Below, one piece after another: positions 18,330 through 26,536 of a stretch of 57,574 bases of DNA. The stretch is from an uncultured Bacteroidota bacterium (GTDB lineage Bacteria > Bacteroidota > Bacteroidia > Chitinophagales > Chitinophagaceae), in contig CAIVKC010000013.1 in assembly GCA_903906365.1 (NCBI GenBank), positions 1 to 57,574 on the forward strand, in the 5' to 3' direction. The stretch's first letter is position 1. Every line of letters begins with the position of its first letter. The notes beneath the pieces were generated by a model. It had not been told where the DNA came from, did not search any database, and worked only from the letters and a program-made list of their open reading frames with translations. A program made the position numbers and the translations under genes.

Positions 18330-20465
18330 TTATTTGTTTGTATTGACAGATTTGCTTCTTGAAATATCCACACCCAGGCGCTGAATGTATGCAATCAGGG
18401 CAATTACTTCTTTTTTGGGGGATACCCGTATGCTGTCCCCAAGCAGATTTCCGGCAATGAGTGCGGCCTGGTCATTGAGGTCCGATGCAGCCTGCTTTTC
18501 GTAGCCTTTCTCATAGGGAACACCCAGGGTGCGCATCGCATTTATCTTTGCTTCCGTGGTAGAGATGTCCAGGTCATCGACCAGCAGGTGCGGATAGGCT
18601 GGCATGATGGATCCTTCACTCATGGATGAGGGTTCGCGGAAATGCCGGAAATGCCAGCCGTTGGTCTTCTTCAGGTTACCGGTACCTTCCCGGGCCAGGT
18701 CGGGCCCTGTTCTCTTACTGCCCCACTGGAAGGGGTGATCGTACACGAACTCCCCGGCTTTGGAATATTCACCATACCGTTCTGTTTCACTGCGGAAGGG
18801 GCGAACCATCTGGGAATGACACAGGTAACATCCCTCCCTTACATAGATATCCCTTCCCTGCAATTCGAGGGGAGTATAGGGTTTTACTTCACTGATGGTA
18901 GGTATATTTGATTTAATCAGGAAAGTGGGCACCATTTCGATGGCTCCTCCGATCAGGATAACCACCAGGCTGATCAGCATAAACTGAACCGGCCTTCTTT
19001 CAATCCAGCGGTGCCAGTGCTCGCCAGCGTGGGCTACGTATTCCTTTTCAAGGGGGGCTGCTTCGGCAGCCTCATCAGCCACCAGGGAACCGGATTTAAC
19101 CGTCTTATAGAGGTTATACACCATAATCAATACGCCAATCAGGTAGAGGGTACCTCCCAGGGAGCGCATAGCATAAAATGGCTTCATATAGGTCACGGTT
19201 TCCAGGAAAGTATATTTCAGCTGACCGGCATCCGTAAATTGTTTCCACATGGAGCTTTGCTGGAAACCGGCCCAATACATGGGTATGGCATAAAACAGGA
19301 TACCCAGCGTACCCAGCCAGAAATGGTTGTTGGCGAGTTTTTTGGAATACAGATCGGTTTTAAAAATCCTGGGGATCAGCCAGTAAAGAATGCCAAAGGT
19401 CAGCATACCATTCCATCCAAGGGCCCCGATATGCACGTGGGCAATGATCCAGTCGGTGAAATGGGCAACCGCGTTCACGGTCTTTAGCGATAAGAGCGGT
19501 CCTTCAAAAGTGGCCATACCGTAGGCGGTAACGGCCACTACCATGAATTTAAGTATGACATCATCCCTGACCCTGTCCCAGGCTCCCCGCAAAGTCAGCA
19601 ACCCGTTGATCATGCCACCCCAGCTGGGAAATATCAGCATAAAAGAGAAAACCACACCCAGTGATTGCGCCCAGTTTGGCAGCGCGGTATAAAGCAAATG
19701 ATGCGGGCCGGCCCAAATATACAGGAAGATCAAAGCCCAGAAATGTATAATGGAAAGCCGGTAAGAGTACACTGGCCTGTTAGCGGCTTTGGGCATGAAG
19801 TAATACATCAGCCCCAGGTAGGGAGTGGTCAAAAAGAAGGCCACAGCATTATGGCCGTACCACCATTGCACCAATGCGTCCTGAACACCGGCGTACCAGC
19901 TGTAACTCTTAAACAGGCTGACGGGGAGTTCAAAAGAGTTTACCACGTGAAGGACTGTTACCGTCACAAAAGTGGCTATATAAAACCAAATGGCTACATA
20001 CAGGTGTTTTTCACGCCTCTTAAGGATGGTGCCAAACATATTCCAGCCAAAAACAACCCAGATCAGGGCAATGGCAATGTCAATGGGCCATTCCAGTTCT
20101 GCGTATTCTTTTCCGGCCGTAATACCAAGGGGTAGTGTAATGGCTGCCGAGACAATGATGAGTTGCCAGCCCCAGAAGTGTATCTTGCTGAGGGTGTCAG
20201 AAAACATCCTGGTCTTGCAAAGGCGCTGCAGGGAATAATACACCCCCATAAAAATACCGTTGCCCACAAAAGCAAAAATGACTGCATTGGTGTGCAGCGG
20301 ACGGAGTCTTCCAAAAGATCCGTACTGGGTGATATTCAGAGCTGGGAAAACAAGCTGCAATGCCACGTACAATCCCGCAAGCATGCCTACCACACCCCAA
20401 AGGATCGTGGCAAAGGCAAAGTTTTTCACAATCCTGTTGTCGTAATAGAATTTTTCTACCTGCAT
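18330..20465 (-). CDS. ccoN: Fused cbb3 oxidase subunits I and II (CcoN-CcoO)
   Basis: The catalytic subunit of a high-affinity cbb3 terminal oxidase, 711 residues, with CcoN and CcoO in one chain. Residues 1-480 form the 12-helix haem-copper core: RPLHTNAVIFAF, WYGHNAVAFFLTTPYLGLMY, YIWAGPHHLLYTALPNWAQ and IAHVHIGALGWNGM hold the haem and CuB ligands. A helix near residues 500-520 anchors the CcoO part, with haem c motif CYLCHSQMVRPF (Cys546-His550) and SEGSIMPAYPHLL with the axial Met. The fusion is typical of Bacteroidota. Electrons reach it through CcoP. The gene follows ccoS by 7 bp, and the operator pair at 20713-20746 probably controls the whole unit. Confidence 0.96.
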   Translation of the reverse strand: MQVEKFYYDNRIVKNFAFATILWGVVGMLAGLYVALQLVFPALNITQYGSFGRLRPLHTNAVIFAFVGNGIFMGVYYSLQRLCKTRMFSDTLSKIHFWGWQLIIVSAAITLPLGITAGKEYAELEWPIDIAIALIWVVFGWNMFGTILKRREKHLYVAIWFYIATFVTVTVLHVVNSFELPVSLFKSYSWYAGVQDALVQWWYGHNAVAFFLTTPYLGLMYYFMPKAANRPVYSYRLSIIHFWALIFLYIWAGPHHLLYTALPNWAQSLGVVFSFMLIFPSWGGMINGLLTLRGAWDRVRDDVILKFMVVAVTAYGMATFEGPLLSLKTVNAVAHFTDWIIAHVHIGALGWNGMLTFGILYWLIPRIFKTDLYSKKLANNHFWLGTLGILFYAIPMYWAGFQQSSMWKQFTDAGQLKYTFLETVTYMKPFYAMRSLGGTLYLIGVLIMVYNLYKTVKSGSLVADEAAEAAPLEKEYVAHAGEHWHRWIERRPVQFMLISLVVILIGGAIEMVPTFLIKSNIPTISEVKPYTPLELQGRDIYVREGCYLCHSQMVRPFRSETERYGEYSKAGEFVYDHPFQWGSKRTGPDLAREGTGNLKKTNGWHFRHFREPSSMSEGSIMPAYPHLLVDDLDISTTEAKINAMRTLGVPYEKGYEKQAASDLNDQAALIAGNLLGDSIRVSPKKEVIALIAYIQRLGVDISRSKSVNTNK

Positions 20466-20472
20466 GTCTTTA

Positions 20473-20661
20473 TTATTTGGTTTTGATTAAGGGTTTTAAC
20501 GTAGAAATAATTTCCTGGGGCTTGTCGTCATCAAAAAGCATTCTAACAGAAGGGGTGTAATCATCATCATACTGACCGGATTTGACACTCCACAGAAAGG
20601 CGGCGAGGAATCCTCCTGCGACCAGGATACTGATACCGATAAGTATGAATAATGCGCTCAA
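20473..20661 (-). CDS. ccoS: cbb3 oxidase assembly protein CcoS
   Basis: A 62-residue single-span protein with the CcoS signature LWSVKSGQYDD following the helix LIGISILVAGGFLAAFLW. CcoS is needed for cofactor insertion into cbb3 oxidases. It is the first gene downstream of the operator pair (proximal box centred 57 bp before the ATG) and 7 bp upstream of ccoNO, so it leads the cco operon. Confidence 0.93.
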   Translation of the reverse strand: MSALFILIGISILVAGGFLAAFLWSVKSGQYDDDYTPSVRMLFDDDKPQEIISTLKPLIKTK

Positions 20662-20712
20662 GGAGTATAATAATTAAGGGTTTAAAAATACGCAAGGGAG
20701 GATTCTATAACC

Positions 20713-20746
20713 TGACTGGTATCAAAGTCAAATATGATCCTGATCA
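20713..20746 (-). promoter_or_regulatory. Paired TGA-N6-TCA operator before ccoS
   Basis: Boxes TGACTGGTATCA (20713-20724) and TGATCCTGATCA (20735-20746) have a 22-bp repeat distance, the same geometry as at the kinase operon. They lie in the 93-bp gap between ccoI and ccoS. The near box is centred 57 bp upstream of the ccoS ATG, compatible with class II activation by a Crp/Fnr dimer. Confidence 0.6.
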
Positions 20747-20754
20747 GTTGATAC

Positions 20755-23187
20755 TCATAACCCTTTAAGCCTGGCCATGACCGAGGACAACAGCGTCACC
20801 AGCAGTACAATACTGATACTGCTTGCCGGCATGAGAATGGCTGCCACCATCGGTGAAAGCAAACCCCTAACGGCAAAAGAAAGTCCTACGATGTTGTAGA
20901 GAATGGACAGGATAAAACTAATGGTGACAATCCTCTTTCCTGATTTTGCAAAAGACAGGAAATTGTCCAGGTTCTGCACCCTGCTGCCATCTAAAATGGC
21001 GTCACAGGCGGGTGTAAACTGGGAGGTATTATCACTGACGGCTATGCCAACATTGCTTTGCATGAGGGCGCCTGCATCATTTAAACCATCCCCCAGCATC
21101 AATACTTTTCTGTGTTGATCCTGCAGGCTTTTCACATATTCGAGTTTTTGCTGGGGATCCTGCCTGAAAGCCAGCGTGGTAGCAGGGCCAAAGATGACTT
21201 TGAGGTTGTCTTTTTCGGCATCATTGTCCCCGCTGAGCAGGTACAGGCGATATTTCTCCTGTTTCAGGGAGCCAATCAATTCCTTTAGCCCGTCACGGTA
21301 CTGGTTACTAACCTGAAATCGGCCCATATGGGTGTTATTAACCATAATATGGACATGCGTACCGGTATCTGAACTGAGGCAATCAGCATGGAACTGGTTG
21401 AGAAAATGCGCTGAACCCAGTTTGATGGGCAGCCCATTAACAGTAGCCTCTACGCCCTTGCCGGTATATTCCCTAAAACCCTCTACGACGGAAATCCTGC
21501 CTTCCGCTCCGGGCAGCCAGTCGGCAATGATTTTACTCAACGGATGGGAAGACTGCCTGGCAATAGTCTGAAGGGCTATTTCTTCTTTAGGGGTCAGGGG
21601 GGTGCCTTCGTAGGTGACCAGGGAGGCTTTGTTGCTGGTAATCGTTCCGGTTTTATCGAACACCACCGTATCCACCCCGGCCAGGGATTCTATGACCCCG
21701 GCATTTTTGAGGTACATCCTGTTTTTGCCAAAAATGCGAAGCATATTGCCATAGGTAAATGTCGCTGAAAGAAGCAGTGAACAGGGACAGGCAACGATCA
21801 GTACGGAAGAAAGGGCAGGCAGCAACCTGCTTTGGTCGTGCAGCATCCAATAAATACCCGTGAGAGCTGCTACCGTAAATAATGCCACGGTGAAATACCG
21901 GCTCCAGGGATGAATGAAGGATTTTTCAGTGTTTTTCTTGCCGTGGAAGACATCATTGTTCCATAACTGGGTAATATAACTTTGGGAAACCGAACCCGTA
22001 ACTTCCAGCTCAATGGCGCTTCCAACCTGCTTACCTCCAGCATATATCAATTCCCCGCAACTTTTAGTAACGGGTGTATTCTCCCCGCTGACAAAACTAT
22101 AATCCACATTTGCCTGTCCGGAAATAAGAATGGCATCCGAGGGGATCATTTCTTCGTTTCGTATGAGGATATGGTCGCCCTTTTTCAATCTGGTAACCGG
22201 GATATTTCTTTCTCCTTCGGTACCCATCAGGGTTACCCCCAGCGGAAAATAGGATTTATAATCCCTGTCAAAAGAGAAAGAATCATAGGTCTTATCCTGA
22301 AACCAGCGGCCAATAAGCATGAAAAAAACAATGCCCGAACCCGAATCGAGATATCCAGCACCGTGGCCTGAAATAATTTCATAATAACTCCTGCCATAGG
22401 TTACCAGAATCGCCAGCGCAATGGGGGCATCAATGTTGAGGAACCGCTGGCGTAAACCCTTCCAGGCAGAAACAAAAAAATCAGACCCGCTGTAAAAAAG
22501 CACAGGAAGCGACAATGCCAGGTTTAACCAGCTGAATGTTTCCTTAAGCCCTTTTTGTTCAATGATCCCCGATGAAAAGTATTCCGGGAAACTGAGCATC
22601 ATAATATTGGCAAAACAAAACCCTGCAACCCCAATCCGGTAGAGTCTTTGCTTATCAAATTTACCTGGCTTTTTGGAAATGCTATCTTCCAAACTGATCC
22701 GGGGTTCATATCCGATAAATGCAAGCAGCTCAACTACCTTCCTCAGGGTAATTTGCTGGTTATCAAAAATGACAAAGACCTCCTTGCGTTGGAAATTGAC
22801 CTGCGATTTGATGATTCCCGGATGGATGCGGTGCAGATGTTCCAATAAATAGATACAGGAAGAACAATGCATTTGCGGCAATGAAAAAGTGACATTTGTT
22901 TGTGTCCCGCTGTTAAACTGTACAAGCTTTTCCCTGGTAAGTTCATCATCCAGGTAGGCAAACCGGCTGCTGGTGAAGCGGCCCTTGGCCTTGATCCCCG
23001 GGTTTTTGTCAAAATCATAATATACGCATAGATCATTCTCCTGGAGCAGCAGATATACCTGGCGGCATCCCTCGCAGCAAAAAAATTTATCTTCCCTTGA
23101 AATCGACTTATCCGGACAGGGCTCTCCGCAGTGATAACAGGCCGTTTGCTCAGGTATGGAGGAGTTCAAAGATGGAGGTTTTGTCAT
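20755..23187 (-). CDS. ccoI: Copper-transporting P-type ATPase CcoI (FixI)
   Basis: An inner-membrane P1B ATPase supplying copper for cbb3 assembly, 810 residues from the ATG at 23187 (MTKPPSLNSSIPEQTACYHC). The frame continues 49 residues upstream without homology. The N-terminus carries a Cys-rich metal-binding module (CYHCGEPC, FFCCEGCRQVY), then an HMA-like domain with MHCSSCIYLLEHL. The metal-transport motif is ACPCSLLL (CPC at 467-469), the phosphorylation motif is DKTGT with D511, and the hinge is MLGDGLNDAGAL. About eight membrane helices are visible. It precedes ccoS by 93 bp but has a gap of about 300 bp on its own 5-prime side, so it probably has a separate promoter. Confidence 0.94.
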   Translation of the reverse strand: MTKPPSLNSSIPEQTACYHCGEPCPDKSISREDKFFCCEGCRQVYLLLQENDLCVYYDFDKNPGIKAKGRFTSSRFAYLDDELTREKLVQFNSGTQTNVTFSLPQMHCSSCIYLLEHLHRIHPGIIKSQVNFQRKEVFVIFDNQQITLRKVVELLAFIGYEPRISLEDSISKKPGKFDKQRLYRIGVAGFCFANIMMLSFPEYFSSGIIEQKGLKETFSWLNLALSLPVLFYSGSDFFVSAWKGLRQRFLNIDAPIALAILVTYGRSYYEIISGHGAGYLDSGSGIVFFMLIGRWFQDKTYDSFSFDRDYKSYFPLGVTLMGTEGERNIPVTRLKKGDHILIRNEEMIPSDAILISGQANVDYSFVSGENTPVTKSCGELIYAGGKQVGSAIELEVTGSVSQSYITQLWNNDVFHGKKNTEKSFIHPWSRYFTVALFTVAALTGIYWMLHDQSRLLPALSSVLIVACPCSLLLSATFTYGNMLRIFGKNRMYLKNAGVIESLAGVDTVVFDKTGTITSNKASLVTYEGTPLTPKEEIALQTIARQSSHPLSKIIADWLPGAEGRISVVEGFREYTGKGVEATVNGLPIKLGSAHFLNQFHADCLSSDTGTHVHIMVNNTHMGRFQVSNQYRDGLKELIGSLKQEKYRLYLLSGDNDAEKDNLKVIFGPATTLAFRQDPQQKLEYVKSLQDQHRKVLMLGDGLNDAGALMQSNVGIAVSDNTSQFTPACDAILDGSRVQNLDNFLSFAKSGKRIVTISFILSILYNIVGLSFAVRGLLSPMVAAILMPASSISIVLLVTLLSSVMARLKGL

Positions 23188-23485
23188 TGCTCTTATGTTA
23201 AAAAACGCTGCAGCATCCAATGTATAATGGGATGCCAGCTTCCCTATATCCCTCACAATAGTCCGGGCTGCAGGCATTTGTTCCACCTTCCCGGTTTTCA
23301 TCTTTCCTTCAGGAAGGGAACTGCAGGGAGTCATTTACGTGAAAAACACCTTTCATTTGTACAACCTATGCTATTGGCAATTCCCGTTCAAATCATTAAC
23401 CCGCTGATGAAGGCCGGCTCTATGGGGCATGTACCCGCCATTGCCTTCCTTTGTTTCTTGCCTATTTATTTTCAATAAAAACTTA

Positions 23486-23854
23486 TTACTTGAAATGACT
23501 GCTGATTTGCTTACCTTCTTCATTTTGTTCAGACAGCGGCCAATCATTGGTAAGGGTCGTTTCTACCCAGACATTGCCCGATTTCCTGAACACATGAGCG
23601 GGAAACCCGAAAATATTTTCAAAATCCCTCTCGACTTCCAGGACGGTTCTGTTTCGGCTGATATCAATGAGACGGTCATCATGCAGGCTATCCAGGAATT
23701 TGAGTGATTCTGCCTGGGAAATCAGTTCGGCCTTATAAATAGGCTGCCCAACGGGGATCTTCTTGAAAAACTCAATCTTCAAGAAAGGATAATAGGCGTT
23801 GAACTGCTTTTGAAGGCTTATAAGGGAACTGCCTTTTTTGATCTGCAACATCAT
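23486..23854 (-). CDS. Conserved hypothetical protein next to ccoI
   Basis: A 122-residue soluble, mixed-charge protein with no signal or membrane segment. The C-terminal half (VERDFENIFGFPAHVFRKSG, then VWVETTLTNDWPLSEQN) has the look of a conserved Bacteroidota hypothetical protein that I cannot assign to a named function. It lies about 300 bp upstream of ccoI on the same strand and 270 bp downstream of a USP gene, so it belongs to the respiratory/stress block by position only. Confidence 0.7.
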   Translation of the reverse strand: MMLQIKKGSSLISLQKQFNAYYPFLKIEFFKKIPVGQPIYKAELISQAESLKFLDSLHDDRLIDISRNRTVLEVERDFENIFGFPAHVFRKSGNVWVETTLTNDWPLSEQNEEGKQISSHFK

Positions 23855-24126
23855 GATTTAAACTAAACTTAATGGAACAAATATAATTTCACCACTTTCT
23901 TATATTACTAAAATCGGCTTCTCAATTGTTGTTACTGCCTTTTAAAAGATGTCATTTTATAACTTATAGTAGCCGGTATGGAAGCCATCAATTTCAATGG
24001 ACAGTTTAACCGTCCGCCTTGTCATTGTATATTAAAAACAAAACATTCTTTACCGGATATACCCCTGCTTCGGCAACTCCTGCCGGCAAATGTAGGGGCA
24101 GGAAGAGATGAAGGTTATAATCATCA

Positions 24127-25089
24127 TCATAGAGCCCAATGAGTTTGATCAATCAGGTTGTCTTCCTTTTTTTGTTTGGAAGCACAGGCTCCATTGCATA
24201 CTGCACAGGAGTGATGCGTTGAAACCTCCTGATCTCTTGCCTCTATATCAATTATATTGTTTATACCTTCAGCAGCCACTGATAATACAGGTAAATGGGT
24301 GTGTTGAATGATGCTGATGGAATGGCTGGATTTGAACAGGGTATCCAGTAATCCGTGTTTTTCGGGCATGACCACCAGCATGTCGGTCTTATGGGTGCCA
24401 AGAAACTCCAGTACTCCTTCCCCGATGTTGTTTTTTTGAATAAAATGGAAACTGGGCCTGGAATCTCCAAAATAGGTCTGAAGGGAGGACAATCCTTTAT
24501 CCATTCCCTCAAAACCGGAATGCCCCTGATTGACGTGAATAATTTCAGGAGAAATGTGAAATAATTTCAAAATTTGCCTGATACTGGCATAGGAGTTATT
24601 ATCGGTTACCTGCTTAAGGTCAGATGCGATGGCTATATGATGGATTCCGGCAAAAGAGGAATCTTCCGGAACGACCAGGACCGGACAGGAGGCTTGCTGG
24701 ATGGCCCGGACCGAATGACTGCCCATGATGACCCTTGCCATGGCCGTTCTCCCCTTTTTGCCCATGACCAGCAGCATGGGTTTGTGCTCCAAAATACAAT
24801 CCTCCAACCGGATGGCAATTGTTCCATACCGGATATCGGTGGCAATCTCAATTTTTTGGTCAGACCGGAGTTCCAAATGCCTCTTCAGATCTGAAAGACT
24901 TTCCTGGGAGCTGGTTTTCAATGCATCAAATTCATATTCAGTCAATGGAACCGGAAATGGGGAGGGGGGTATTTCAATAATATGTACTAAAACGACCTTT
25001 GTCTGCACCGATAAAGCCAGATCCGTGGCAAAATTGGCGGCATTCAGGGAGGAAACTGAGAAATCAACGGCAACTAATATAGGGCTCAT
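24127..25089 (-). CDS. Tandem universal stress protein (UspA family)
   Basis: A 320-residue cytoplasmic protein with two UspA domains. Start chosen at 25089 (MSPILVAVDFSVSSLNAANFA), the canonical first strand of the fold; an upstream in-frame ATG at 25149 would add 20 unrelated residues and overlap an operator box. Domain 1 covers about 1-145 and ends in the nucleotide-binding motif MGKKGRTAMARVIMGSHS with SCPVLVVP. Domain 2 is more divergent, and the C-terminal tail holds a Cys cluster (HHSCAVCNGACASKQ) that could bind metal. It is divergent from the PPOX gene across a four-box operator, with the nearest box centred 53 bp before this ATG. Confidence 0.88.
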   Translation of the reverse strand: MSPILVAVDFSVSSLNAANFATDLALSVQTKVVLVHIIEIPPSPFPVPLTEYEFDALKTSSQESLSDLKRHLELRSDQKIEIATDIRYGTIAIRLEDCILEHKPMLLVMGKKGRTAMARVIMGSHSVRAIQQASCPVLVVPEDSSFAGIHHIAIASDLKQVTDNNSYASIRQILKLFHISPEIIHVNQGHSGFEGMDKGLSSLQTYFGDSRPSFHFIQKNNIGEGVLEFLGTHKTDMLVVMPEKHGLLDTLFKSSHSISIIQHTHLPVLSVAAEGINNIIDIEARDQEVSTHHSCAVCNGACASKQKKEDNLIDQTHWAL

Positions 25090-25136
25090 ATTTGAAATTC
25101 TGTAATTAAAAGTAAAGTTCCTGCCACCAGTTATCA

Positions 25137-25216
25137 TGACGATAATCATCCCGCTACTTGACAGTAATCAAGATCCCGGCAATGACATTAATCATGAAAA
25201 ACGATGAGTGTACTCA
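25137..25216. promoter_or_regulatory. Four-box TGA-N6-TCA array between divergent USP and PPOX genes
   Basis: Boxes are TGACGATAATCA (25137-25148), TGACAGTAATCA (25159-25170, extended arms CTTGA/TCAAG), TGACATTAATCA (25183-25194) and TGAGTGTACTCA (25205-25216, inside the 14-bp palindrome ATGAGTGTACTCAT). Repeat distances are 22, 24 and 22 bp. The outer boxes are centred 53 bp from each of the two divergent start codons, so the array is nearly mirror-symmetric: one pair per promoter. It is the clearest regulatory element in the window. Confidence 0.7.
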
Positions 25217-25263
25217 TGTGAAGCCCCGTGTGTTAGGATTAATTTCACCAAAAAAGAATAAGC

Positions 25264-25740
25264 ATGTTAGGCGCCTTAAATGAAGAGGAAATAGATGGAT
25301 TTTTGAAAAAGCAGATTATCGGACGAATTGGCTGTCAGCAGGGAGGGGAAGTTTACGTGGTCCCCATCAGTTATGCCTATGACGGCAAATATATATATTG
25401 CCATACCCAGGAAGGCAGAAAAACCAATATGATGAAAAAAAACCCCAGGATCTGCTTTGAGGTAGATTCCCTGGAAGCTACTGCCACCTGGAAAAGCGTC
25501 ATCATCTGGGGAGAATATATTGAAGTAACCGATAAGATAGAAAGAGCCGAGGCCCTAAAAAACCTGCTGAACCGGGTTTATCCCTTTGTGATTTCCAAAA
25601 AAATGAAGTTGGGTGAGCACTGGCCCTTCGCTCCGGATGACCTGAACAATATCAAGGGAATAGTTTTCAAAATATCCATACAGGAAAAATCAGGCAGGTA
25701 TGAATTAAATGATGAACCCTGGAATTTCGTAAAAGGATAA
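25264..25740 (+). CDS. Pyridoxamine 5-phosphate oxidase-like flavin-binding protein
   Basis: A 158-residue soluble split-barrel protein. It opens with MLGALNEEEIDGFLKKQIIGRIGC and carries PISYAYDGKYIYCHTQEGRKTNMMKKNP, the segment that in this superfamily binds the FMN (or F420/haem) phosphate, then ICFEVDS and the variable WKSVIIWGEYIEV. Enzymatic substrate is unknown. Close relatives lie in hypoxia and dormancy regulons beside USPs. It is divergent from a USP gene across the four-box operator and likely co-regulated with it. Confidence 0.85.
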   Translation: MLGALNEEEIDGFLKKQIIGRIGCQQGGEVYVVPISYAYDGKYIYCHTQEGRKTNMMKKNPRICFEVDSLEATATWKSVIIWGEYIEVTDKIERAEALKNLLNRVYPFVISKKMKLGEHWPFAPDDLNNIKGIVFKISIQEKSGRYELNDEPWNFVKG

Positions 25741-25854
25741 CAGGATCAACCTAATATATTCTATTTTATAATCATACGTTAAATTCCCGGCACGGTCTCC
25801 TATCTTATTATTATTAAAAAATGCCTGGCGCTATCCCTCCATCAGCCTCCGGCT

Positions 25855-25977
25855 TTACCCGGCGGATACCTTAGCCTCGAAATGATAGGCCTGGACCTGG
25901 CATACATCATCAGATTTTCTGTGTAAAGCAGGCGCTTTCACCCCCAAAGATTTTAAATAACACATGGCCGGCTTCAA
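25855..25977 (-). CDS. Candidate small protein (40 residues) under a paired operator
   Basis: Reading from a TTG at 25977 the frame starts MKPAMCYLKSLGVKAPALHR, continues with KSDDVCQVQAYHFEAKVSAG and stops at 25855. An ATG at 25965 gives 36 residues. It has two Cys, a mixed-charge body and no membrane segment. The TTG start is 55 bp from the centre of the nearer box of the 26027-26060 pair, matching the 50-58 bp seen at other promoters. Downstream on the minus strand an imperfect GC-rich hairpin runs into six Ts (25815-25820). I recognise no family. The call rests on promoter grammar rather than homology; chance is possible for so short a frame. Confidence 0.4.
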   Translation of the reverse strand: MKPAMCYLKSLGVKAPALHRKSDDVCQVQAYHFEAKVSAG

Positions 25978-26026
25978 CTGATGCCTGCCTGCCAGTTCTC
26001 TGGAGAATTGACCCGCAGGGTTATGC

Positions 26027-26060
26027 TGCGTACAATCAGCAGAGGCATTGATTCAGATCA
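26027..26060 (-). promoter_or_regulatory. Degenerate TGA-N6-TCA pair without an annotated gene
   Basis: TGCGTACAATCA (26027-26038, one mismatch) and TGATTCAGATCA (26049-26060, full match, inside TTGA-N6-TCAT) repeat at 22 bp. The nearest annotated start rightwards is about 480 bp away. Leftwards it faces the small frame at 25855-25977. Confidence 0.45.
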
Positions 26061-26536
26061 TGGAGTTAATGTTGCACCCCCGATACCTTTGGCTCTCATG
26101 AGGGGAAAATCCATCTATTTATTTGCCACCAGTTCTTTTAAAAAAGCTTTACCAATTGTGTTTTAAGCCATGAGCAGAAAGCTTGCTGAAATGATTGACC
26201 GTTCCATCATTTGGCTTTTGATCCGTTGGGGCCATTGTCCTGTCTTGCGGCGGAAAACGGGGCGTCAGGTAATTGACTGCGGCCGCTTTGCAAGGATGTG
26301 ACGGCTTCAGGGGGGCTCCGGTAGCGGGCCATTACCTTACCAGCTGTTCTTTGAGATACCTGACTTACCGGGAGCCTGCCATCTTAGCGGGCACTCAAAG
26401 TCTTTTAAAAAGCCAAGCGCACCGATAAATGAAGTAAGATTATACCCTTTACCAATCTAAAATAAAAACAGGTCCAGATCCTACTAATTTCCAAAGAACA
26501 ATTCAATGAAATCTAATCAAACTAAAGAAACAAGTT

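Larger units (their letters stand above)
25741..26536. other. Intergenic region between PPOX and porin genes
   Basis: Nearly 800 bp without a large gene. It contains a candidate 40-codon minus-strand ORF (25855-25977) and an upstream pair of regulatory boxes (26027-26060). From 26061 to 26536 I see no gene or terminator; the right end should hold the porin promoter. Confidence 0.6.

Noticed and set aside
26060-26166. A 22-codon frame (ATG 26098) rightwards from the orphan box pair
   Set aside because: Its start is near the expected distance (about 44 bp), but it is too short and lacks coding character; the minus-strand frame fits better.
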